NCBI GenBank assembly: GCA_035502655.1
Contig: DATJUF010000231.1
Location: 1-12,882, forward strand
Source of the DNA: DATJUF01 sp035502655
GTDB taxonomy: Bacteria > Desulfobacterota > Binatia > Binatales > Binataceae
Direction of reading: 5' to 3'
DNA length: 12,882 bases
A program made the position numbers and the translations under genes. The notes beneath the pieces are model-generated. The model saw only the letters and a list, made by a program, of their open reading frames with translations, was not told the origin of the DNA and did no database searches. Positions 6,464 to 12,510 of the stretch are shown here, in pieces. How positions within the stretch are numbered: position 1 is the stretch's first letter; every line of letters begins with the position of its first letter.

Positions 6464-7402
6464 TCAGGCTGCGCGCGAGACTGCACGCTTGATACGATGG
6501 CCGCTTTCCCAAAACAGTACCACCGGGCCGGCGATATAGATTGACGAATAGGTACCTGTGATGATCCCGATAAACAGCGTAAAGGCGGCTGGCCGAAGTA
6601 TCGGTCCGCCCAGCACCAGTAGCGAAAGAAGCACGGTCAGGGCCGTACCGGAAGTGAGGATGGTGCGGGAGAGCGTCTCGTTGATCGCGCGGTTCATCGT
6701 GACCGCAAGTGATTCACGCCGGCGCTTGCCAGCGTCCTCGCGGATACGGTCTGAGACGATGATCGTGTCATGCACTGAGTAACCGATCACAGTGAGCAGT
6801 GCCGCCAGCGTCGTCAGGTCAAATTCGAGGCGTGAAATAACCAGAGCGCCGGTGACAACCAGCACGTCATGGATCAACGCGATCACTGCACCAGCCCCGA
6901 AACTCCAGCTAACCCTTCGAAATTGCAGGGCAATATAGAAGCCCATAAAAATCGTGGCGGCTCCCACAGCAAGGAAGCCGTCGCGCCGCAGGTTACGGCC
7001 GACTTCGGCGCCGACGGTCTCGACGCGGAGCACCTGTGCGCTATTGGTGTTATCGTAGCTCTTGTTGAGGGCTTTTTTGAGCTCGCCGCCGAGGTCGCCG
7101 ATATTCTTGACCTTCTCAAAACGCACGAGGTATTGGTTCAGGCGCGCGGCTCCAAAGTCCTGGACAGTGACTTCGCCCAAATCCATCGAGGACAGCGCCT
7201 TGCGGATCTGCTGGCCATTGGTGGGATGCTGGAACTGGAGCTGAACCACGCTGCCACCGGCGAAATCGACGCCGTAGTTGAGGCCGACGAACAGCAGCAA
7301 GAAGATCGCGGCCAGATTAATCGCTGTGGACAGGATGACGAAAAAGTAGCGTTTGCCGACGAAGTCGATATTAACGTCTGGCGGGATTAACTGTAGTCCC
7401 AT
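6464..7402 (-). CDS. secF: Protein translocase subunit SecF
   Basis: A 312-residue SecF with the full six-helix layout: TM1 about 20-40, followed by the GVDFAGGS motif (44-51) and a periplasmic P4-like domain (~52-135), then TMs at about 143-160, 168-190, 197-213, 247-264 and 273-295. The conserved GYSVHDTIIVSDRIRE block (208-222) contains the key Asp, with His in place of the more usual Asn before it. From family knowledge, SecDF is a proton-driven inner-membrane complex that pulls exported proteins through SecYEG from the periplasmic side. The ATG at 7402 has AGGGA 4 nt upstream. SecF normally works with SecD, usually encoded directly upstream. Here the upstream neighbour is a zinc-ribbon gene after a 238-bp gap, so secD must be elsewhere. 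Confidence 0.95.
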   Translation of the reverse strand: MGLQLIPPDVNIDFVGKRYFFVILSTAINLAAIFLLLFVGLNYGVDFAGGSVVQLQFQHPTNGQQIRKALSSMDLGEVTVQDFGAARLNQYLVRFEKVKNIGDLGGELKKALNKSYDNTNSAQVLRVETVGAEVGRNLRRDGFLAVGAATIFMGFYIALQFRRVSWSFGAGAVIALIHDVLVVTGALVISRLEFDLTTLAALLTVIGYSVHDTIIVSDRIREDAGKRRRESLAVTMNRAINETLSRTILTSGTALTVLLSLLVLGGPILRPAAFTLFIGIITGTYSSIYIAGPVVLFWESGHRIKRAVSRAA

Positions 7403-7460
7403 TTTCCCTGCGTGAGTCCCTCAACGGCCGAATCGGCGAGTGCCAGCCACACGGAAAGCC

Positions 7461-7498
7461 CGCGCCTTCGCGCACAAAGTCAGGCGAGCGCAGGCGCG
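7461..7498 (-). other. GC-rich inverted repeat upstream of secF
   Basis: CGCGCCT (7461-7467) can pair with AGGCGCG (7492-7498), with a few more inner pairs (CGC 7469-7471 with GCG 7488-7490). No T run follows on the minus strand, so it is not a convincing intrinsic terminator. It may be a leader structure of secF. Confidence 0.3.
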
Positions 7499-7518
7499 TG
7501 ACGACCGACGGCGAATAT

Positions 7519-7576
7519 GTTTGGCGCCGGAAGAATAATTACCGTTTGGCGCCGGAAGAATAATTACCGTTTGGCG
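7519..7576. repeat. 25-bp tandem repeat (2.3 copies) upstream of secF
   Basis: Two perfect, directly adjacent 25-bp units (7519-7543 and 7544-7568) are followed by the first 8 bases of a third. Each unit begins GTTTGGCGCCGG, which contains the palindrome GGCGCC, and ends in the A/T-rich AATAATTACC. The period (25 bp, about 2.4 helical turns) and the position about 120 bp upstream of secF would suit a regulator-binding array or duplicated promoter element. A simple replication-slippage duplication is equally possible. Confidence 0.85.
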
Positions 7577-7640
7577 GCGCGAAAAGAAAGCCGTACGGGA
7601 AGAACCGCGGGCGGGATGCTGCGCTCGGCTGCAAGCTCGC

Positions 7641-7979
7641 TCAGGCGGCGACGGTGCGGCTCTTGGCGCACTTTCCGCAGATATTGTTTTGGTTCTCAGG
7701 GTCTTCCTGCAAGCCGTCGTCGAGCGAATGGCAGACCTTCATGCACTTGATACAGATGAAGTAGATGCCCTCGATGGTTTTGTTGATGCGCTCGCGGTTC
7801 AGGATCCGGCCCTTGAGCTTCTCAATGCGAATACCGAGCAGGTCCATGTATTGGCGTTTGATCTTCCGCCGTCCGGCTTCGTCTTTGGGGAGGTCGGCAT
7901 CTTCCTCGGGTTCTTCGGCCGTTTCGGTGAAGTCATAGAGCTCGCGTTTGGACGATTTGGTCTTGCGCACTCTCGCCAT
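7641..7979 (-). CDS. Hypothetical protein with C-terminal zinc-ribbon motif (112 aa)
   Basis: Unknown function. The first ~40 residues are charged (basic start MARVRKTKSSKREL, then an acidic run EEPEEDADL) and likely flexible. Residues ~38-72 are a basic helical stretch (KRQYMDLLGIRIEKLKGRIL). The C-terminus has C76-x2-C79 (ICIKCMKVCHSL, with C83/H84 also near) and C101-x2-C104 (NICGKCAK), a four-cysteine zinc-ribbon layout. Such an arrangement suggests nucleic-acid or protein binding. The ATG at 7979 is chosen because the GGGAGG site 13 nt upstream lies right after the stop of the 56-residue zinc-ribbon gene, only 20 bp away. The longer frame to 8111 would overlap that gene. The two appear to be one operon. 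Confidence 0.75.
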   Translation of the reverse strand: MARVRKTKSSKRELYDFTETAEEPEEDADLPKDEAGRRKIKRQYMDLLGIRIEKLKGRILNRERINKTIEGIYFICIKCMKVCHSLDDGLQEDPENQNNICGKCAKSRTVAA

Positions 7980-7999
7980 GGTCGTCAAACCGCCTCCCG

Positions 8000-8170
8000 T
8001 TAGCGGTTGCGGCCGATATAGCCGCAATTTTTTTCGCAGACCAGATAAAAGCCTTTGCGCCCGAAGCCGGCGAAGAGCGTAACCTTGCTCTCCGACCCGC
8101 AGTTCGGACACAAGTGCTTATGCTGAAGCTGGCCGCCCTTTTCTGCTGTTTTTGCTTTCTTTTCAGCCAT
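8000..8170 (-). CDS. Small zinc-ribbon protein (56 aa)
   Basis: A short gene with ATG at 8170 and TAA ending at 8000. AGGA lies about 9 nt upstream of the start. The protein begins with a lysine-rich tail (MAEKKAKTAEKGGQ) followed by a single zinc ribbon: C21-P-N-C24-G, a strand-rich middle (SKVTLFAGFGRKGFYLVC), then C45-x3-C49-GYIGRNR. The CPNCG and CEKNCGYIG knuckles resemble zinc ribbons of topoisomerase tails and other nucleic-acid-binding proteins, so an RNA- or DNA-related role is plausible, but the exact family is not recognised. It is 20 bp upstream of the second zinc-ribbon gene on the same strand and divergent from the tRNA methyltransferase. Confidence 0.8.
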   Translation of the reverse strand: MAEKKAKTAEKGGQLQHKHLCPNCGSESKVTLFAGFGRKGFYLVCEKNCGYIGRNR

Positions 8171-8250
8171 GATTTTGTTTCCTAATCAGATTGTGCCGAG
8201 TTCGTCACTGTTATTGTTCCAGGCCACTCGCGCGTCTAAGCTTAACCACT

Positions 8251-8279
8251 AATAAAAGACCCGGCACTGCTTCGCCCAA
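8251..8279 (-). promoter_or_regulatory. Candidate promoter for the zinc-ribbon gene pair
   Basis: On the minus strand TTGGGC (8279-8274) is followed after 17 bp by TTTATT (8256-8251), matching the sigma-70 consensus at three and four positions. It would give a leader of about 75 nt before the ATG at 8170. It is the best spaced pair I could find there, but the match is modest. Confidence 0.3.
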
Positions 8280-8367
8280 TATCGAGGGGCCGCAATTGCC
8301 AGGCTGCTTCTCAAAAGTAAGCGGCGATAATCGGCACAGTCAAGAGGATAACATAATGGCAACCGCA

Positions 8368-8395
8368 CCGCTTGCCATAAGGGGGCAAATCGCGG
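8368..8395 (+). other. Hairpin ahead of the tRNA methyltransferase start
   Basis: CCGC-TTGCC (8368-8376) can pair with GGCAA (8384-8388) and GCGG (8392-8395), with an ATC bulge, forming a 9-bp interrupted stem between an upstream ATG at 8356 and the TTG start at 8417. It might hide or expose the methyltransferase start region. Function is inferred only. Confidence 0.35.
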
Positions 8396-8416
8396 CGGCG
8401 CAAGGCCTGATTCAGT

Positions 8417-9373
8417 TTGAAACATCCGTTCAAAGAAAACGATCCTGCGCTTTTCATCGATCGCAAGGGACGGCGCTACTTAAAGATTCTACGGCGAAGC
8501 GCAAAACTCGAAATCCGCGGATCATTGGCAGCCGAGATGGTCTGGGGCCTGGATGAAGGATCGCGCGTCAGGTTCAGCTCCGGTGAGAACTATCTCGTGT
8601 TCCGGCCGACCTATGCTGATCTGATTCCCCATCTTCCGCGCGCGGCACAGGTTATCTATCCCAAGGACACGGGACCGCTGCTGATCTGGGGTGACGTCTA
8701 TCCTGGGGCGACTGTGATCGAAGGGGGAGTCGGGGCGGGCGCTCTGACAATCGCATTGCTGCGGGCGGTAGGTCCGCATGGGCGAGTGATATCTTACGAA
8801 ATTCGCGAAGATTTCGCCGCCGCAGCGCGCAAGAACGTGGCGGCGTTTTTCGGCGAGGCGCCGGGATGGACGCTCAAGCTGCGCGATTTGTATGAGGGCT
8901 TCGATGAAAGCGAAGTGGATCGGCTGTTTCTCGATTTGCCGGAACCCGGCCGTGCGCTTCAAACCGCAGCGCGCGCATTGCGTCCAGGCGGCGTCTTCGT
9001 CGCTTACGTACCAACGGCGCTGCAATTGAAGGATACCATAGAGGCGCTTCAAGCCAGCCACGACTTCGCCGAGATCGACAGTTTCGAGACCCTGATGCGC
9101 CATTGGCAGGTCAAGGGGATGAGTGTCCGGCCGGTCCATCGGATGGTCGCGCATTCGGCCTTCATTATCGTGGCGCGCCGTCTTGCGGCATCGGTGGTGG
9201 CCACGCCTACGAACGAAAATCCGGCAGCGGCGCCCGTGACGGAAGCGTCTGTGGCGGCAGCTTTGGAAGTTACCCCCGCGCGCGATGCCGATGCATCGAT
9301 GGGCGACTCGTCGGATGAAGTTATCGGCGAGCTTAACGACGACATGATAGATCGCGAACGAGGCGGCGACTGA
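8417..9373 (+). CDS. trmI: tRNA (adenine-N1)-methyltransferase, TrmI family
   Basis: A 318-residue TrmI-type enzyme. The N-terminal β-barrel part (FKENDPALFIDRKGRRYLKIL, ~5-25) and YPKDTG (81-86) are followed by a Rossmann methyltransferase core: SAM motif I VIEGGVGAGALT (100-111), the acidic E128 in SYEIREDF, and LDLPEPG (172-178) with the family's catalytic-region Asp. ALRPGGVFVAYVPT (187-200) follows. From family knowledge, it makes m1A at position 58 of the tRNA T-loop, as a homotetramer using S-adenosylmethionine. The last ~60 residues are an Ala/Glu/Asp-rich tail that is not part of the usual fold. The only in-frame start before the conserved region is TTG at 8417, since a stop lies three codons upstream, and no good ribosome site precedes it. 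An ATG at 8356 with a better site is in another frame. Confidence 0.9.
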   Translation: MKHPFKENDPALFIDRKGRRYLKILRRSAKLEIRGSLAAEMVWGLDEGSRVRFSSGENYLVFRPTYADLIPHLPRAAQVIYPKDTGPLLIWGDVYPGATVIEGGVGAGALTIALLRAVGPHGRVISYEIREDFAAAARKNVAAFFGEAPGWTLKLRDLYEGFDESEVDRLFLDLPEPGRALQTAARALRPGGVFVAYVPTALQLKDTIEALQASHDFAEIDSFETLMRHWQVKGMSVRPVHRMVAHSAFIIVARRLAASVVATPTNENPAAAPVTEASVAAALEVTPARDADASMGDSSDEVIGELNDDMIDRERGGD

Positions 9374-9380
9374 GACCCAA

Positions 9381-9409
9381 TGCCCATCGCTTCCGCGTGG
9401 GCGTATAAT
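9381..9409 (+). promoter_or_regulatory. Candidate promoter for the class A PBP gene
   Basis: A perfect -10 TATAAT lies at 9404-9409, in the short gap after the methyltransferase stop. The -35 position at 17-bp spacing (9381-9386, TGCCCA) matches only three of six bases. A start near 9416 would leave a leader of about 55 nt. The weak -35 suggests a weak or activator-aided promoter. Confidence 0.4.
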
Positions 9410-9470
9410 CGAGGCTGGCTTAGCCGGCTGGCTTGGACATGCGGGGTGGGGAAGGGACGAATGGCGTCCG

Positions 9471-11981
9471 ATGGCTGAGACGGGGAAGGGCAACGGGAAG
9501 AAACGGGCGGGCAGGTCCGCGCCAAAGAAATCGGGGTGGACCGCGCGCCTGGCGGCGATCGCGCGCCGGATCGGCTCCCTGATCAAACAGGCTGGCTGGC
9601 GCCGGATCACAATCACTGCCGCACTGGCGGCAGCTTTCGGCGGCGGCTTTTACCTCGCCCAAGTCTATCGCGAAATTTCGGTCTTAATCGAGGAGCGGCG
9701 GGCGGCGCTTAGCTCCGCGATCTACTCGGCGCCGCTGGAAATCGCGGCAGGCGACGAACTCGCGCAACTCCATCTGATAGATCGTCTCAATGAACTGAGT
9801 TACAGCCGCGTCGCAACGCCCACCCATGCGGGGGAATACTCAGTTGATCCGGGCGTGATAACGCTCTATCAGCGCGAGTTTACGATCGGCGCGACCGATT
9901 TTCCGCCACTGCTGGTCCATCTAAGTATCGATAACGGCCGTATCACCGGCGTCGCGAATGCCTTTGGAGTGGCGCTCGATCACGCCGACCTGGAGCCGGA
10001 AGTGATTGGCCGCCTGACGCCTGACGCACCGGCCGAGCGCGTCGCGGTCACGCTCAACGAGGTCCCGCCGTTTCTAATCAAGGGCCTGCTGGCAACTGAG
10101 GACCGCTTTTTCTATTACCATCCGGGGTTCGATCCGATTCGAATCATCGAAGCCGCTATCGTTGACCTGCATTCGCATCGCCTGAGCCAGGGCGCCAGTA
10201 CGCTGACGCAGCAGCTTGCGCGGACCTTTATCGACAAGCATACGCGCACCTTCCATCGCAAGATTCGCGAACTGGCGATTGCGATCGTGCTCGAAATCCG
10301 TCTGACCAAGAACGAGATTCTCGAACGCTATATCAACGACGTGCCGATGGGCGAATATGATGGGACGCCGATCTACGGGATGCCGCTGGCGGCGCGCTAC
10401 TTCTTCAACAAGGATTTAAGCCGCGTCACACCGGCTGAAGCGGCCACGCTGATTGGCATGATCCAGGCGCCGACGCTCTATGATCCGCGGCGTCATCCGG
10501 AGGCGTGCCGTGTGCGGCGCGATACCGTACTCACCCTGATGCAACGTTCGGGCGTAATTTCCGCCAGCGAGTATCAGGCGGCGATGGCGGCTGCGGTGGC
10601 CACGGTCAAGCAGCCCGGTCTCAGGCGGGCGCCCTACTTTACCGATTATGTTATCGCGCAGGTGCACAAGATTCCTGGCACGGCCGAGGCGCACGGGCTG
10701 AAGGTCTACACTACGCTCGACCCGGGGATGCAGGAGGCGGCGCAGCACGCCGTGGTAGATAATCTCGAACGGCTGGAGCGGCAGCATCCGGGATTGCGCC
10801 GGATCAATCCCGGCCATCGCCTCGAAAGTGCGATGGTCGCGATTGATCCGCGTTCAGGCGCGATCCTGGCAATGGTCGGTGGACGCGATTACGCGGCGAG
10901 CCAGTTCAATCGCGCGACGGACGCGGAACGCCAGCCAGGCTCGGCCTTTAAGCCGATTGTGTATATCAACGCGCTCGACCCCGAACGCAATCCTCTGCCG
11001 GAGCCGGTCACGCTCGCCTCGCTGCTGCCGGACCGTCCAATGACTTTCAACGGATGGACGCCAGTCAATTATGAGCGGACTTATCAAGGCACGGTCACAG
11101 TGGCGGAGGCGCTGGCAGAATCACTCAACGTCCCGACAGCATATCTGGGCAGCCTGCTCGGGCCGCCACGGATTATTCGTACCGCCCATGCGCTCGGAAT
11201 CAGCGAGAAGTTGCCCGATTATCTGCCGGTGACGATTGGCGCGGGCGACGTGACCCTGATGGAACTAACCGGGGTTTATAGCGTATTCGCCAGCGGAGGG
11301 GTCGTGCGGCCGCCCTACACGATCACCGCGGTGGTGAATGGTAACGGCCACGTTCTGCTTGAGCATCGGAGCGACGCGGTACGCCTGATGAGCCGTGCGG
11401 TCGCATACCTGATGACCGGCGCTCTGCAGGGGGTCTTTCAATATGGGACGGCGGCGTCGGCGGTGCGGCTCGGGCTGGATTTTCCAGCGGCGGGCAAGAC
11501 GGGTACTACAGACGATTACCGCGACGCCTGGTTCCTCGGCTATACGCGCCATCTGGTATGCGGGGTGTGGGTGGGTTTCGATGAGCCGAACTCGATTGGA
11601 TTGACGGGCGCGGCTGCCGCGCTGCCCGCATGGGTCGATTTCATGAAGGCGTCAGAGCTGCATCCGGACGCTGGTTTTGGACCGCCTCCGGCGGGCGTGA
11701 CGATGGTTACGATCGATCCGGCCAGCGGCGGTATCGCGACTTCCGCATGTCCGCGCGTGCAGAGGCTGCCGTTTCTCGACGGTACGGAGCCGACGCAGAT
11801 CTGCCCGCTGCACGGGGGCGCCAGTATGGCGTCGGCAGCGAGCAGTCCGCCCTCAGGCGCGCCGGCCGATAGCGAGGCTGGCGACGGCAGTGTGACACCA
11901 CCGTCAACGGCGCCGCCACCGCCTGCGACGAATAGCATGTTTGGCGCGATCGGTCATTTCTTCGGCTCGATTTTTCATTGA
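9471..11981 (+). CDS. Class A penicillin-binding protein, PBP1b type
   Basis: An 836-residue bifunctional peptidoglycan synthase. A basic cytoplasmic N-terminus (1-45) precedes one membrane anchor (~46-66). A UB2H-like domain follows at ~84-165 (SAIYSAPLEIAAGDEL, RLNELSYSRV, GEYSV), as in E. coli PBP1b. The glycosyltransferase (GT51) domain has E210 in ATEDRFFYYHPG, QGASTLTQQLAR (240-251) and the second key Glu in RKIRE (263-267). The transpeptidase has SAFK (S491-K494), SLN (551-553) and KTGT (676-679). The tail (~775-825) is Ser/Ala/Pro-rich. It polymerises lipid II into glycan strands and cross-links them in the periplasm. The UB2H domain implies a possible outer-membrane activator like LpoB. 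The ATG at 9471 overlaps a five-codon reading frame starting at 9461, which has the better-spaced ribosome site. The gene could be called mrcB or pbp1b by analogy. Confidence 0.95.
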   Translation: MAETGKGNGKKRAGRSAPKKSGWTARLAAIARRIGSLIKQAGWRRITITAALAAAFGGGFYLAQVYREISVLIEERRAALSSAIYSAPLEIAAGDELAQLHLIDRLNELSYSRVATPTHAGEYSVDPGVITLYQREFTIGATDFPPLLVHLSIDNGRITGVANAFGVALDHADLEPEVIGRLTPDAPAERVAVTLNEVPPFLIKGLLATEDRFFYYHPGFDPIRIIEAAIVDLHSHRLSQGASTLTQQLARTFIDKHTRTFHRKIRELAIAIVLEIRLTKNEILERYINDVPMGEYDGTPIYGMPLAARYFFNKDLSRVTPAEAATLIGMIQAPTLYDPRRHPEACRVRRDTVLTLMQRSGVISASEYQAAMAAAVATVKQPGLRRAPYFTDYVIAQVHKIPGTAEAHGLKVYTTLDPGMQEAAQHAVVDNLERLERQHPGLRRINPGHRLESAMVAIDPRSGAILAMVGGRDYAASQFNRATDAERQPGSAFKPIVYINALDPERNPLPEPVTLASLLPDRPMTFNGWTPVNYERTYQGTVTVAEALAESLNVPTAYLGSLLGPPRIIRTAHALGISEKLPDYLPVTIGAGDVTLMELTGVYSVFASGGVVRPPYTITAVVNGNGHVLLEHRSDAVRLMSRAVAYLMTGALQGVFQYGTAASAVRLGLDFPAAGKTGTTDDYRDAWFLGYTRHLVCGVWVGFDEPNSIGLTGAAAALPAWVDFMKASELHPDAGFGPPPAGVTMVTIDPASGGIATSACPRVQRLPFLDGTEPTQICPLHGGASMASAASSPPSGAPADSEAGDGSVTPPSTAPPPPATNSMFGAIGHFFGSIFH

Positions 11982-12040
11982 TAAGAACGAACCGGAGCAC
12001 ACTTGACAATTTTAGCCGTCACACCGATAGCTATCTGCCG

Positions 12041-12493
12041 ATGAGCCTGATGGAGTGGTTTTGGCCGGATCCGCGTTTGCGCGCGATCGGCACGCTTGAA
12101 GCAGTGGCCGCGCGCTATCGGAGCCTTGCGGCCAACCTGAGGGAACACGCTGAGATTTGCAAATACCCGACGATTCGTGCGGGCCTCGAAGGACTGGCTG
12201 CAAGGGAAGAGATACAGACGGACGCGCTGAAGGCGTTTCTGGCGAACGAGGGCCGTAAATTGGAAACCGGAGTGATCGTGCATCTCGACGGCGCCAGTAA
12301 CTGGCAGCGGCTCAAGGCGGATCTCGCGTTACAGACGCAAATGCTGAGCGATCTGAATCGGGCGATCGTGCTGCTGGAAGGCCACGACCATCATGCGGCG
12401 GCGCGGCTGCGCGATATAGCCGCCGAGGAGGAGCGCAATCTGTGCGACCTTGGCGACCTCGTACTGAAATGCGATACCCAGGCGCTCGACTGA
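12041..12493 (+). CDS. Small helical, ferritin-like protein of unknown function (150 aa)
   Basis: The protein is almost wholly helical: four amphipathic segments at roughly 15-40 (AIGTLEAVAARYRSLAANL), 48-75 (RAGLEGLAAREEIQTDALKAF), 88-118 (NWQRLKADLALQTQMLSDLN) and 120-145 (AAARLRDIAAEEERNLCDLG). E and H residues spaced as in EH...E and AAEEE, recurring in helices 2 and 4, resemble the metal-binding pattern of ferritin/rubrerythrin four-helix bundles, but I cannot confirm a full set of ligands. There is no signal peptide. The ATG at 12041 (MSLMEWFWP) is chosen as the most protein-like start. An in-frame TTG at 11978 that overlaps the PBP stop is an alternative, and neither has a clear ribosome site. 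It follows the PBP gene by 59 bp and ends 17 bp from the convergent gene. Confidence 0.65.
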   Translation: MSLMEWFWPDPRLRAIGTLEAVAARYRSLAANLREHAEICKYPTIRAGLEGLAAREEIQTDALKAFLANEGRKLETGVIVHLDGASNWQRLKADLALQTQMLSDLNRAIVLLEGHDHHAAARLRDIAAEEERNLCDLGDLVLKCDTQALD

Positions 12494-12510
12494 GGTGAAT
12501 GGCGGATTGA

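Noticed and set aside
7519..7576. Short CRISPR array
   Set aside because: The repeat units are directly adjacent with no spacers, and there are no cas genes.
7641..8111. Longer 156-codon version of the second zinc-ribbon protein
   Set aside because: The first 44 codons overlap the 56-codon zinc-ribbon gene in another frame, whose cysteine knuckles are clear, and the ribosome site favours the ATG at 7979.
8326..8331. GATAAT as a -10 box for the tRNA methyltransferase
   Set aside because: No -35 match of more than two or three bases at correct spacing. The nearest TTGCCA is 24 bp away.
8522..9616. A 364-codon open frame on the minus strand opposite the tRNA methyltransferase
   Set aside because: The plus-strand TrmI protein has clear motifs. 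The minus-strand translation is rich in Arg/His/Pro without domain character.
12003..12008. Perfect TTGACA as a -35 box for the ferritin-like gene
   Set aside because: No acceptable -10 lies 16-18 bp downstream, and the start site would fall inside or at the start of the coding region.
12003..12044. 13-codon frame starting TTG at 12003 and ending in an ATGA overlap with the gene at 12041
   Set aside because: GGAG upstream gives some support, but a TTG start on a tiny frame is likely to occur by chance. Recorded only as a possibility.
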